This document shows, piece by piece, positions 1 to 8,310 of a DNA stretch of 64,000 nt. The stretch covers positions 1 to 64,000 of the forward strand of contig NZ_QKKX01000078.1 in the NCBI RefSeq assembly GCF_003434305.1. Reading direction: 5' to 3'. Position 1 is the stretch's first letter. Each line of letters begins with the position of its first letter. The translations under genes were made by a program, and so were the position numbers. The DNA comes from Micromonospora sp. MW-13 (GTDB lineage: Bacteria > Actinomycetota > Actinomycetes > Mycobacteriales > Micromonosporaceae). The notes under the pieces are model-generated. The model did not search any database and had not been told where the DNA came from. It saw only the letters and a list, made by a program, of their open reading frames with translations.

Positions 1-273
1 CTAGTAACCCAACTAATCCGCCGTGGTCCGGGAACACCCCTAGCCGCATGATCGCAGCACCCACCATGGCATGAACAACGACCATCAATGCTCAAGGATC
101 CGCAATCATGCACGAGGTTGTTAGCCTAGCGCTTCCCGGAAGGTCTCAGCGCCTTCCGGCCGTCCGGCCGGGAATCCCCAGTGCACCTGTCCGGGCCAGA
201 CCTGAGCCTTGATCATTCCGCGCCGCTCTCGGATCTCGCAACCCGGCCCGCCGTCTGTCACGTTGGCGGATCG
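1..273. other. left-edge region without a recognisable gene
   Basis: The first roughly 180 bases have lower GC than the rest of the window and no long reading frame with a plausible start. I see no RNA gene, repeat or promoter that I could defend. It lies downstream of the truncated transporter gene on the minus strand. Confidence 0.4.
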
Positions 274-984
274 TCAGCGCACTGGGCCGCCGAACGGGGC
301 TTCGCTGGGGAGCGGCGTTGTCGTAGCAGGGGCGGCCGGCGGGCTAGGCCGGGACGCACCCAGGACCGACATGGCGATGCCGCTCGCTACGGCGACGGCC
401 AGCGCGGCTGCGGCCATCGGCACGTTAACCAGGAACGCCCACCGCCAACCCAGCGCCTGCGTCAGCAAGCCGCTCGCGACAGGTCCGAGCAGAAGAGCGG
501 CACCGAGTGCGAGGCCGAGCACAAGCCGGGCTTGGGAACGCCAGCGGCCCAGCTGACCGGACAGGGCGAGGGCGATGCCGACCAGAGTTCCGGCACCCAG
601 CCCGACGACCACCCGCCCAACCGCCATCAGCGCCGCACCCGGCACGAACGCGCTCACCACGCTCCCGACGATCAGGAGTACCAGCGCCGGCACCCCGGTT
701 GCCGTAGGCCACCGCCCGCCGAGCAGGTAGCCGGGCGCGACCAGGGCCGCCATTGCTACCACGTACGGTGCAAACAAGGTTGCTGTCATGGCCACGGTGG
801 ACAGTCCGAGGTCGCGCTGGATCGCGCTGGCCAGCGGTCCGATGGGCGCGGTGAGCAGTCCGGCCGCGAGTAGCGCACCAAACGCTGGGCTGGCAAACAC
901 CCAGAGCGGGCGAACCACCGGCGGCCGGGCCGGTGCCTGGTATCCGGGTGGGACCACGCGGCGAGTGTAATGCACCGACGGCAA
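274..984 (-). CDS. half-length MFS transporter (probable remnant)
   Basis: The 236-residue product has about six hydrophobic segments. It contains the MFS N-terminal pattern, including a run resembling motif C (VGLGAGTLVGIAL) and the WRWAFLVNVP segment normally found near helix 6. The frame then ends in an Ala/Pro/Ser-rich tail. Drug-type MFS exporters have 12 or 14 helices, so the C-terminal half is missing and I see no continuation downstream. It may be a decayed gene or, less likely, a natural half-transporter. The start is uncertain: the longest frame begins at a TTG, with in-frame GTG alternatives at 975 and 957. The neighbouring radical SAM operon ends about 95 bases upstream on the same strand, so read-through transcription is possible. 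Confidence 0.5.
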   Translation of the reverse strand: MPSVHYTRRVVPPGYQAPARPPVVRPLWVFASPAFGALLAAGLLTAPIGPLASAIQRDLGLSTVAMTATLFAPYVVAMAALVAPGYLLGGRWPTATGVPALVLLIVGSVVSAFVPGAALMAVGRVVVGLGAGTLVGIALALSGQLGRWRSQARLVLGLALGAALLLGPVASGLLTQALGWRWAFLVNVPMAAAALAVAVASGIAMSVLGASRPSPPAAPATTTPLPSEAPFGGPVR

Positions 985-1078
985 TACCGACGATCTGGTG
1001 TGCTGTTTTCATCCTGAGTTGCGGCTGGTCCCGACGCGGTGCAGAACGAGGATCCTGGCCGCGCGGCGGGCGGCCAGG

Positions 1079-1963
1079 TCAGCCGCGCGGCCAGGCGGCC
1101 GGGATGCGTTCCAGCAGCCCACCGGCGAACACGTCGCGCAGCCCGAGCGGCTTGAGGTGGACGTACCCGATGTGGCAGTCGCAGACCGCGTTCACGCAGG
1201 TGCGGGGGCGCAGCGCGGCCCGCCACGACCCGTCGTACAGGTTGCCGATCGGCTCCGGGACGAAGTGGCAGCGGCGCACCGTGCCGTCGCCGAGCACGGA
1301 GATCGCGGTCTCCCCGGCGTGGCACGGCCGGTCCAGCGACAGGTGCGGGCGCACGCTGTAGCCGAACAGCGGGTCCAGCGCCGTCCAGGTCGCCTCCTCG
1401 GCGGCGTCGTAGCGGCGGCCCTCGGCGGCGTTCACCCACAGGTACACCTGCGGTGGCAGCGCCGCGCGCAGGGCCCGCGCCTCGGCCAGGTGCTCCGGCA
1501 GGCCGACCACCCCGACCGAGAACCGGATCCCCAGCTCCGCCAGCCGGGCGCAGCGGGCCAGGAACCGCTCCCGGGTGACCTGCCCCGGGTGGTACGTCGT
1601 CCACAGCGCCGCCCGGGCCGGGTCGGCGTCGGCGAGCCAGTCCACCCGGGCGGCCAGGTTGGTCTGGATGACCACCCGGTCGACGTGCGGCAGGTGCGAC
1701 AGCGTCACCATCGCCTCGCGGTACCAGCGGCGGGTCAGCCCCTCGCCCCACGGGGTGAACAGCACCGACAGCCGCACGTCGGTGGTGGCGGCCACCCAGC
1801 CGGTGAACCGCGCGAGTGCCGACCGGTCCTCGGCCAGCAGCTCCGGCGGGTCGTGCCGCTTGGCGAACGGGCAGTACGGGCAGTCGTAGTTGCAGCTCGT
1901 CAGGGGTCCCCGGTAGAGGATCGCGAGGTCCGCTGCCCCGCCGCACCGATCGGCCGGGTTCAC
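1079..1963 (-). CDS. STM4011-family radical SAM protein
   Basis: This is a radical SAM enzyme of 294 residues. The cluster-binding cysteines are C24, C28 and C31 (CNYDCPYC), so it should bind a 4Fe-4S cluster and cleave S-adenosylmethionine to a 5'-deoxyadenosyl radical. More cysteines near the C-terminus (around CVNAVCDCHIGY) could hold an auxiliary cluster. Order and content match the STM4011 family, last gene of the STM4015-4014-4013-4012-4011 set. The GTG start overlaps the stop of the preceding radical SAM gene by four bases (GTGA), implying translational coupling. The substrate is unknown. Family assignment rests on motifs and gene order; no database comparison was run. Confidence 0.82.
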   Translation of the reverse strand: MNPADRCGGAADLAILYRGPLTSCNYDCPYCPFAKRHDPPELLAEDRSALARFTGWVAATTDVRLSVLFTPWGEGLTRRWYREAMVTLSHLPHVDRVVIQTNLAARVDWLADADPARAALWTTYHPGQVTRERFLARCARLAELGIRFSVGVVGLPEHLAEARALRAALPPQVYLWVNAAEGRRYDAAEEATWTALDPLFGYSVRPHLSLDRPCHAGETAISVLGDGTVRRCHFVPEPIGNLYDGSWRAALRPRTCVNAVCDCHIGYVHLKPLGLRDVFAGGLLERIPAAWPRG

Positions 1964-3285
1964 CGCGGCACGTACCCGGTCATCGCGCGGCGCACCCGCG
2001 CGGAGGTCAGCCACGGGCCGACCGCGTCGGAGCGGGCCAGCCCCGCCGGGGTGAGCCGCAGCCCGCCGTCGGTGGCCCAGCCCCGGTCGACCAGCCGCCC
2101 CAGTTCGGGGAAGTCCTCGCCGGGCGGGCGGCCGAACCGGGCCCGGTACGCGACCGGGTCCACCCCCTCGGCGCGCAGCAGCGACTTCAGCAGCCAGCGG
2201 CGGCGCTGCTCGGTGTCGTCGAGGGTGAACCCGAACTCGGCGAACCGGAAGTCGTCGGCCGGGCGGGCCAGGTAGTCGTCGAGCACCGCCCGCACCTCGG
2301 ACACGCTCACCGCGTAGTCGAACGAGTAGTGCAGCTCCGTCGTGTAGGAGCGGGCGCCGCAGCCCAGCCCCACCATCCCGTCGTCCTGGCAGCAGTAGTC
2401 CGGGCCGTCGGGCGCCGGCACGTCGGCCCGGCGGAACTGCCGCATCGACTCCTGTCGGTACCCGGCCGTGCCGAGGACGTCCACCGCCTGCTCGTACAGG
2501 GCGAGCCGCTGCGCGTCCCAGTCCGCCCGGCCGTGCGCCCGCCGGCCCAGCCCGGTCAACGGTCGCACGTACAGCGGGTACAGGTACAGCTCCTCCGGCC
2601 GCCAGGCCAGCGCCGCGTCCAGGCTCTCCCGCCAGGTGTCGGCGGTCTGCCCGTCGATGCCGTAGATCAGGTCGATGTTGAGCACCGGGATCCGCGCGTC
2701 GCGGATCGCGCCGAGGGCGGCCTCCACCTCCGTGCGGCGCTGCGGCCGGCCGGCCGCGCGGGCCTCGGCGTCGAGGAAGCTCTGCACCCCGATGCTCACC
2801 CTGGTGGTGCCGTGCGCGGCGAGCACCGCGAGCCGGTCCGCCGTCGCGGTGGCCGGCGAGGTCTCCACCGACAGCGGTACGCCGGGCAGCCGCGCCCCGA
2901 GCGTGGCCGTGGCGATGTCGAACAGCTCGGTCAGCTCGTCGGCGGTCAGGTAGGTCGGCGTGCCGCCGCCGAGCGCCGTGCGGGCGTACCCGGCGTCGCC
3001 GCCGAGCGCGTCGGCCACCCGCCGGGCCTGCCGGCGGAGCTGCCGCAGGTACGCGGTGACCTGCTCGGCGGGCGCGTTGGCCCGGGTGAACAGGTTGCAG
3101 AACCCGCAGCGCATCTCGCAGAACGGCAGGTGGACGTAGAGGAACAGCGCGTCGCGCGCCTGCGTCCGCCACACGTCGGCCAGCAGCGGCCGGGGCCGCA
3201 GCGCCCGGTACGAGGTCTTGTGCGGGTACGCGTACAGGTACTGCTGGTACGGCGAGCCGTCGAGGCCCGTGTCGGTGCTGGTCAC
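1960..3285 (-). CDS. STM4012-family radical SAM protein (HemN-like)
   Basis: This 441-residue protein resembles coproporphyrinogen III oxidase/HemW-type radical SAM proteins. The cysteine motif is C56, C60, C63 (CEMRCGFC), followed by the GGGTPTYL signature of that superfamily and a SIGVQSF segment. The C-terminal third has the winged-helix-like HemN_C character. HemN-like enzymes include methyltransferases, heme chaperones and cyclopropanases, so the fold does not define the reaction. Start choice: GTG at 3285 gives a GTGA overlap with the upstream sulfatase-like gene and normal spacing from a GGGAG box; ATG at 3288 is also possible. It lies between STM4013-like and STM4011-like genes, the same order as in the named family set. 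Confidence 0.83.
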   Translation of the reverse strand: MTSTDTGLDGSPYQQYLYAYPHKTSYRALRPRPLLADVWRTQARDALFLYVHLPFCEMRCGFCNLFTRANAPAEQVTAYLRQLRRQARRVADALGGDAGYARTALGGGTPTYLTADELTELFDIATATLGARLPGVPLSVETSPATATADRLAVLAAHGTTRVSIGVQSFLDAEARAAGRPQRRTEVEAALGAIRDARIPVLNIDLIYGIDGQTADTWRESLDAALAWRPEELYLYPLYVRPLTGLGRRAHGRADWDAQRLALYEQAVDVLGTAGYRQESMRQFRRADVPAPDGPDYCCQDDGMVGLGCGARSYTTELHYSFDYAVSVSEVRAVLDDYLARPADDFRFAEFGFTLDDTEQRRRWLLKSLLRAEGVDPVAYRARFGRPPGEDFPELGRLVDRGWATDGGLRLTPAGLARSDAVGPWLTSARVRRAMTGYVPR

Positions 3286-4085
3286 CATTCTCCCGGTCGC
3301 AGGGTGAAGTGGGCGTACGGGACGGTCCACACCACGTCGTGGCCGATCCGGTGGCCGGTGTGGCCGTCCTCCCCGTACGCCGTGCCGTGGTCGGAGCAGA
3401 CGATCGTGAACACCGGTCGGCCGCGCCCGGTGAGCAGGGCGAACAGCCGGCCGATGCGGCTGTCGACGTACTCCAGGGCGGCGGCGTGGCTGGCCGGGTC
3501 GTCGTGCGCGGCGCCGGGGACGTAGTGCCGGTTGGGCTGGTGCAGCGCCGCGACGTTGAGGAACGTGAACAGCGGCCGGGCAGCGGGGACCCGGGGCAGC
3601 ACCTCGGCCAGCCGGTCGAGCTGGGCGTCCAGGCAGGTGGGGGAGGTGACCCCGAACTCCGGCTCCCAGTGCGCCTCGGCGAACAGGCCGGGCAGCACCG
3701 CGCCGAGCGGACTGCGCCGGTTGAAGAACCCCACCCCGCCCAGGCAGAGGGTGTGGTAGCCCTCCCCGGCCAGGGCGGTCGGCAGGTCGGGCGCGTCGAA
3801 GACCCAGGTGTCGGAGCCCGACGTCTCGCTGCCCGGGAACGCCGCCGCGTACAGCCGCTCGTGGCGGCCCGGGGTGACCGGGGTGGGCAGGAAGCCGGCG
3901 AAGAACGCGTGGTGCGCGGCGTAGGTGAAGCTGGCGGGGGAGTGCCGGCGCTCCCACCGGCCGCCAGGCAGCGCCCGCGCCAGGTGCGGGGTGCGCCCGG
4001 CGGCGGCCAGCCGGTCGGCCACGTCCCAGCGCAGCGTGTCCAGGGTGACCATCAGGACGTCGTGGCCGCCGATCAGGCTCCGCAC
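3282..4085 (-). CDS. STM4013-family sulfatase/alkaline-phosphatase-fold hydrolase
   Basis: The product has 267 residues and the sulfatase/alkaline phosphatase superfamily layout. An N-terminal MVTLDTLRWD motif (metal-binding Asp near residue 16) is paired with a C-terminal SDHG motif (residues 231-234) and further His residues (GHTGHRIGHD). There is no C-x-P-x-R sulfatase formylglycine motif, so it may be a phosphatase, phosphodiesterase or phosphoglycerol-transferase-like enzyme rather than a sulfatase. There is no signal peptide, so it should act in the cytoplasm with its neighbours. The GTG start lies inside the end of the ATP-grasp gene (13-base overlap), preceded by a GGGAGG box at good spacing. 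Confidence 0.78.
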   Translation of the reverse strand: MRSLIGGHDVLMVTLDTLRWDVADRLAAAGRTPHLARALPGGRWERRHSPASFTYAAHHAFFAGFLPTPVTPGRHERLYAAAFPGSETSGSDTWVFDAPDLPTALAGEGYHTLCLGGVGFFNRRSPLGAVLPGLFAEAHWEPEFGVTSPTCLDAQLDRLAEVLPRVPAARPLFTFLNVAALHQPNRHYVPGAAHDDPASHAAALEYVDSRIGRLFALLTGRGRPVFTIVCSDHGTAYGEDGHTGHRIGHDVVWTVPYAHFTLRPGEW

Positions 4086-5203
4086 GCGACCACCTCCCGC
4101 CCGGTCCGGTCCGGCTGCCCCGCCGGCCGCCCGGCCCGCGCCCCGGCCGCCCGCCAGTCGTCCCACCGGCCGCTGGTCAGGGCGTGTACCTGCTCGGCGT
4201 AGGTGTCCCGGCCGTCGGCCAGCACGCCGGGCAGCAGGTCCCCGAACGCGTTGACCTCCGCCACCGCGTGCCGCCGCCAGCCGAGCAGGAACATCAGGTC
4301 GACGCCGACGTGCAGGCTGCGCGGGAAGCACGCGGCGGCCCGTTCGCAGGTCTCCATCGCCGCCGCCCAGGACGCCGGCCCGGCGGCGTCCCGCAGCTCG
4401 GCCAGGTCGCCGCGCGCGTTGCCCAGGTGCAGGTTCGTCATCGGCCCCCGGGCGGCGCGCACCACCGCGTGGGTGGGACGGCCGGCGATCACCACCACCC
4501 GCAGGTCGACCACCCGGTCGCCGAGCCCCGCCTTGGGTAGCCACCGCTCCACGTGCAGCCCCTCTGGGGCGAGCCGGTCGACGATCGCGGCGATGGTGGC
4601 CTCGTCGTCGTACTGGCGCACCCGCAGCGAGTTGAACAGCCCGTCGGGGGCCACCTCGATCGGGGTGACCGCGCGGACCCGGCCGGGGCCGACCGCGAGG
4701 GCGATCACCCCGGCCGCCGAGGAGCCGTGCGCGGGCTTGACGAACACCCGCGCCCAGCTCGCCCGCGCCATCGCCGCGCGCAACTGCGCGTACCCGCCGA
4801 CCGGGGGCAGCGCGCCCGGCACCGGGACCCCGGCGGCGGACAGCCGCGCGTGGCAGCGGCGCTTGTCGCACAGCGCGGCCACGTCGGCCGGGTCGTTGAG
4901 CAGCTCCGCGCCGCCGGCGGCGACCCGGCCGAGGCCGTCGACCAGGCCGGCGTACGTGTCGGCGAGGCCGATCAGCTCGCCGTGCCGGGCCGGGTTGGCC
5001 GCCCGACGCAGCAGCCGGTCCACCTGGGGGTCCTCGCCGGGGGAGTCGACGCGCACCAGGGCGCCCGCCGGCGGCGGGGCCGCGCCGGTGAGCACGTCGA
5101 CCCAGGGCAGCACCGCCGGCCGGGGCAGGCCGGCGGCCAGCACCGCGCGGGTGAACAGGCCGACGCGCCGGTTGTCCGGGTTGCCGACGACGGTCAGCCG
5201 CAT
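4073..5203 (-). CDS. STM4014-family ATP-grasp-like protein
   Basis: A 376-residue protein with an ATP-grasp-like central region. The segment VFVKPAHGSSAAGVIAL resembles the lysine-containing ATP-binding strand and glycine-rich loop of ATP-grasp ligases, and the later VGVDLMFLL...AEVNAFGD resembles the metal-binding Asp/Asn end of the fold. ATP-grasp enzymes join a carboxylate to an amine or thiol through an acyl-phosphate, so a ligase or peptide-modifying role is plausible; the substrate is unknown. It starts one base after the stop of the second leucine-rich-repeat gene and overlaps the hydrolase gene. Position matches the STM4014 family. Confidence 0.75.
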   Translation of the reverse strand: MRLTVVGNPDNRRVGLFTRAVLAAGLPRPAVLPWVDVLTGAAPPPAGALVRVDSPGEDPQVDRLLRRAANPARHGELIGLADTYAGLVDGLGRVAAGGAELLNDPADVAALCDKRRCHARLSAAGVPVPGALPPVGGYAQLRAAMARASWARVFVKPAHGSSAAGVIALAVGPGRVRAVTPIEVAPDGLFNSLRVRQYDDEATIAAIVDRLAPEGLHVERWLPKAGLGDRVVDLRVVVIAGRPTHAVVRAARGPMTNLHLGNARGDLAELRDAAGPASWAAAMETCERAAACFPRSLHVGVDLMFLLGWRRHAVAEVNAFGDLLPGVLADGRDTYAEQVHALTSGRWDDWRAAGARAGRPAGQPDRTGREVVACGA

Positions 5204-5204
5204 G

Positions 5205-6146
5205 TCACTCCGACACCGCCGTGTACCGGTACGTCTCGTCCTCGTCCTCGTCCTCCTCCTGCGGGTCGGACAGGTCCACCACGCCCGGCAGGGCCGCCTC
5301 CACCGCCGCGACGGTGTCCTCGGAGACGTAGTGGTGGCTCAGGTCCAGCTTGGCGAGATGGGTCAGCGGCTGCCCGCCGGCCAGGGCGAGGGCGCCCCGG
5401 TCACCGAGGGTGCCCAGCGACAGGTCCAGCGTCTCCAGCCGCCGCACCACCGGCGCGGCGGCGAGGGCCTCGGCGAGGTCGTCGGCGATCGCGGAGTTGC
5501 ACAGCCCGAGCCGCCGCAGCGCGGGGAACCGCTCCCCGGCCAGCAGCGGGGCCAGGTCCGCCACGGTGGTGTCGCCGCCGTAGTCGGGGGTGCCCAGCCA
5601 CAGCTCCAACTCCTCCAGGGCGGGCAGCTCCGAGTCGAGCACCGCCCGGACGAAGGCGGGGCGCAACCCGCCGCTCTCCACCTCCAGCCGGCGCAGCCGC
5701 TGGTGGCGCACCGGCGAGAACCGGAAGTCCTCCCCGCCGCGTACCCGCAGCACCTCCAGGCCGGGGTAGGCGGTCAGCAGCGGGCTGACGTCGCCCACCT
5801 GCATCCAGGAGATTTCGCACTCCTCGCTGCCGATGTCGCCGAGGAACAGCGCCTTCAGGTTGGGCAGGCGCGGCGCGGCCGCGCAGAGCTGGGCGATCGG
5901 GGCGACGTTGAACGCCGCGTACCCCCACGAGCCGATCACCAGTGCCTCCACGGACTCGCCGGCCCGGTCGACGAACCGTTCGAGTGCGTCGCGGAACTCA
6001 GGGGAGAGCTTGTGGTCGGTGCGGTTGTCCCAGTCGTGCGTGGCGATCCGCCAGGCGGTGGGGCCGTCGGTGTCGGGCAGCGGGCCGTCGGCGGGGACCT
6101 CGACGATCGTGCGGCCGGCGAAGAAGTCGGTGTCGGATTCGGTCAT
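5205..6146 (-). CDS. STM4015-family leucine-rich-repeat-like protein, copy 2
   Basis: This 313-residue protein has repeating leucine-rich segments (for example LPALEELELWLG, FPALRRLGLCNSAI, VRRLETLDLSLG and LTHLAKLDLSHHYVS) that suggest an LRR solenoid from about residue 100 to 285. It has no signal peptide. The C-terminus holds a very acidic stretch followed by YRYTAVSE. The family (STM4015 type) has no assigned function; it could be a scaffold, an adaptor or the protein substrate of the adjacent radical SAM enzymes. It is clearly paralogous to the gene just upstream, seven bases away, and sits one base before the ATP-grasp gene. Confidence 0.78.
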   Translation of the reverse strand: MTESDTDFFAGRTIVEVPADGPLPDTDGPTAWRIATHDWDNRTDHKLSPEFRDALERFVDRAGESVEALVIGSWGYAAFNVAPIAQLCAAAPRLPNLKALFLGDIGSEECEISWMQVGDVSPLLTAYPGLEVLRVRGGEDFRFSPVRHQRLRRLEVESGGLRPAFVRAVLDSELPALEELELWLGTPDYGGDTTVADLAPLLAGERFPALRRLGLCNSAIADDLAEALAAAPVVRRLETLDLSLGTLGDRGALALAGGQPLTHLAKLDLSHHYVSEDTVAAVEAALPGVVDLSDPQEEDEDEDETYRYTAVSE

Positions 6147-6153
6147 GTTCCGC

Positions 6154-7086
6154 TCACTCCCCGACCGCGGTGAAGCGGTACTCGCGGCCGTCGTACACGT
6201 CGGCGGCCTGCGGGTCCGACAGGTCGACCTCGACGCCCGGCAGGGCGGCGACGATCCGCTCCCGCGCGGAATCGGAGAGGAAGTGGTGGTGCAGGTCGAG
6301 GCGGCGCAGGTGGGTCAGCGGTTCCCCGGCCAGCAGTGCCTCCGCGCCGGCGTCGGTGAGCACCCCCTTGGACAGGTCGAGCACCTTCAGCTGGCGGACC
6401 ACCGGCGCGGCGGCGACCGCCGCCACGATCTGGTCGGCGTGCTCGGCGTTGCTCACCGCGAGGTGGCGCAGCGCCGGCAGCCGGGTGCCGGCCAGCACGT
6501 CGGCCAGGTCGTCCGGGGTCGTGTCGCCGCCGTAGTCCCTTCGGCCGAGCCACAGTTCGAGGCGCTCCAGCGCGGGCAGGTCGGACCCGCCCACCGCGGC
6601 GGTCACCGACCCGGGCAGCCCGCCGGTCTGGAAGACCAGCTCCCGCAGCCCGGTGTGCCGCACCGGGTCGAGGCGCAGCTCGTTGGCCCCGCGCACCCAC
6701 AGCACCTCCAGCGACGGGTACGCCGCCAGCAGTCCGGTGATGTCACCGTGCGTGAGCCAGGAGATCTCGCACTGCTCGCTGACCAGGTCGGCGAGGAAGA
6801 CCGCCCGCAGCGACGTCCACTTCTCCGCCACCGCGACCAGCAGGTCGACCGGCAGCGCCCGCTCGTACGCCGAGCCCCACTCGCCGATCACCAGGGCCCG
6901 GACCGCGTCGGCGGGCACCTCGTCGCGCAGGGCCGTGACCAGGGCGGCGAACTCCTCCGGGTCGGCCTCGAAGTCCTCCACCTCCAGCCGCCAGGCGACC
7001 GCCGACGGATCGTCGGGCAGGGCCATCCCGGGGGTGAAGGGCAGCACGGGCAGCCCGGCGAACGACGACAGATGGGAGCGGATCAC
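6154..7086 (-). CDS. STM4015-family leucine-rich-repeat-like protein, copy 1
   Basis: First gene of the six-gene minus-strand operon, 310 residues. It shares with copy 2 the motifs RALVIGEWG/EALVIGSWG, the CEISW segment, LPALERLELWLG and the final DLSDPQ...YRFTAVGE tail, so the pair arose by tandem duplication. Internal leucine-rich repeats cover roughly residues 90-280. The GTG start has a GGAGG box five bases upstream. The promoter should lie in 7087-7315, shared divergently with the secreted M15-like gene. The two copies differ most in the acidic linker before the tail, which is much more acidic in copy 2. Confidence 0.78.
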   Translation of the reverse strand: MIRSHLSSFAGLPVLPFTPGMALPDDPSAVAWRLEVEDFEADPEEFAALVTALRDEVPADAVRALVIGEWGSAYERALPVDLLVAVAEKWTSLRAVFLADLVSEQCEISWLTHGDITGLLAAYPSLEVLWVRGANELRLDPVRHTGLRELVFQTGGLPGSVTAAVGGSDLPALERLELWLGRRDYGGDTTPDDLADVLAGTRLPALRHLAVSNAEHADQIVAAVAAAPVVRQLKVLDLSKGVLTDAGAEALLAGEPLTHLRRLDLHHHFLSDSARERIVAALPGVEVDLSDPQAADVYDGREYRFTAVGE

Positions 7087-7190
7087 GCCAACCTCCGGCT
7101 CGACTGGTTCAGCGGCGGCGCGACCGTAACAGCTCGCACCGACAGGAAGATCACCGATGGTCGGCAGTCGGACCCGGATCCTGCCGGTGG

Positions 7191-7215
7191 CAGGGCTAGG
7201 CAGGGCTAGGCAGGG
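7191..7215. repeat. short direct repeat in the divergent promoter region
   Basis: The ten-base unit cagggctagg occurs twice in tandem plus a half copy, within the roughly 230-base region between the LRR-protein operon and the secreted-protein gene. It could be a regulator binding array or a chance slippage repeat. Confidence 0.5.
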
Positions 7216-7315
7216 TCGTCACATCTAGTCATAGGTATCGATGCCTGGTAGAAATTCTGCAAGGCCGGCCCCTGAACCGTAGTTATCCGACCCCCACGGC
7301 TATCCGGGAGAAACC

Positions 7316-7819
7316 ATGTCCACGACCCGCCCCACGCTGCGCCGCCGAGCGGTCACCCTGCTCGTCGCCTCGCTCGCCGCCATCGGCGTCACCTTCGGTC
7401 TCGCCAGCCCCGCCCTGGCGATCACACACTCCAGCGCCACCGCACAGCTGGCCGCCGCCGGCATCTCCTGGACCTCCAGCGGCAACTGCAGCGACCGCTA
7501 CACCGCCACCTGCACGTCGTTCGACGGCGTCCGGCAGGCGACGATCGACGGCATCATCACGTTCAAGCGGGCCAGCGGCTGCGCGGTCACGGTCACCGCC
7601 GGCACCGAGGTCGGCCACACCGACGGCACCTACAGCCACTGGACCGGCTACAAGCTGGACATCGCCCTGAGCACGTGTGTGCAGAACTACATCTCGACGT
7701 ACTACACCTACGTCGGGTACATCTCCGGCTTCGGCTACCAGTACCGCGCGGCCTCCGGGAACCTGTACACCAAGGAAGGCAGCCACTGGGACATCCTCTT
7801 CTACACCTGCGGCTGCTGA
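7316..7819 (+). CDS. secreted cysteine-containing protein, M15 zinc peptidase-like motif
   Basis: The 167-residue precursor has a clear Sec signal peptide: RR-containing N-terminus, hydrophobic run, predicted cleavage after ALA near residue 35. The mature part has an even set of cysteines (including a terminal CGC) suited to disulfides. The motif SHWTGYKLDI (H108, D115) followed by EGSHWD (E154, H157) resembles the HxxGxxxD and ExxH zinc-ligand pattern of M15 D,D-peptidases/VanY-like enzymes. I infer a cell-wall-acting hydrolase, not proven. An ATG start with upstream GGGAGAAACC supports the coordinates. It is divergent from the STM4015 operon and convergent with a radical SAM fragment, overlapping its 3' end. 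Confidence 0.6.
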   Translation: MSTTRPTLRRRAVTLLVASLAAIGVTFGLASPALAITHSSATAQLAAAGISWTSSGNCSDRYTATCTSFDGVRQATIDGIITFKRASGCAVTVTAGTEVGHTDGTYSHWTGYKLDIALSTCVQNYISTYYTYVGYISGFGYQYRAASGNLYTKEGSHWDILFYTCGC

Positions 7820-8235
7820 CCGCCTGCCGGTGGCGCGTGCGTCGGGCGGGGCCGGTCTAGGATCGACCGCAGAACACGCCGTGGCGTACCGCCGTCACCG
7901 GACGGGTGTGCCGGTGGGAGCGCGGACGCGGGCCGGACGATCCGAAGAGGCATCATGCGCAGCAGCGCGGGCCCGCCATTGGACACGACGCGAATGCGGA
8001 ATCCGATCTCCCGTCCGGCCCGGACGGCGAGGTCGATGTCCGGATGTAGCGTCGGCTCACCGCCGAGAAACGAGATTTCCCGGGTGCTCCAGTCCGACCA
8101 CGCGGTGCGGAGGAAGCCGATCAGCGCGTCCCTCGGTAGATCCGTCCCCCGGTCGAGCGCGGGCCCGACGAAACAGTGCCGACATCGCATGTTGCACCGG
8201 AAGGTCACATAGATGTCCGCGGTGGGCACGTGCAC
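7801..8235 (-). pseudogene. truncated radical SAM gene fragment
   Basis: The first roughly 90 residues are a normal radical SAM N-terminus: C14, C18, C21 (CNMRCRHC), then a FLGGEPTLHPD segment of the GGEP type and RIRVVSNGG. After that the reading frame turns into Arg/Pro-rich sequence and stops at about 144 residues, with no barrel or C-terminal domain. Only about 150 bases separate the break from the end of the convergent secreted-protein gene, so the rest is missing, not merely frameshifted. It is probably a remnant of a SPASM/twitch-like or 7-carboxy-7-deazaguanine-like radical SAM gene. It is the third radical SAM sequence in 7 kb. Confidence 0.6.
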
Positions 8236-8310
8236 CCGGTCAGCCTACAGATCGCCGGCTCTCCGTCATGTCCTCGCCACGTCGGCGTCGGACGCAGGGC
8301 GGGCCGTGCG

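Noticed and set aside
4203..6173. Long plus-strand frames across the ATP-grasp and LRR-like genes.
   Set aside because: Ser/Arg/Pro-rich shadow frames opposite real genes with good motifs and overlaps.
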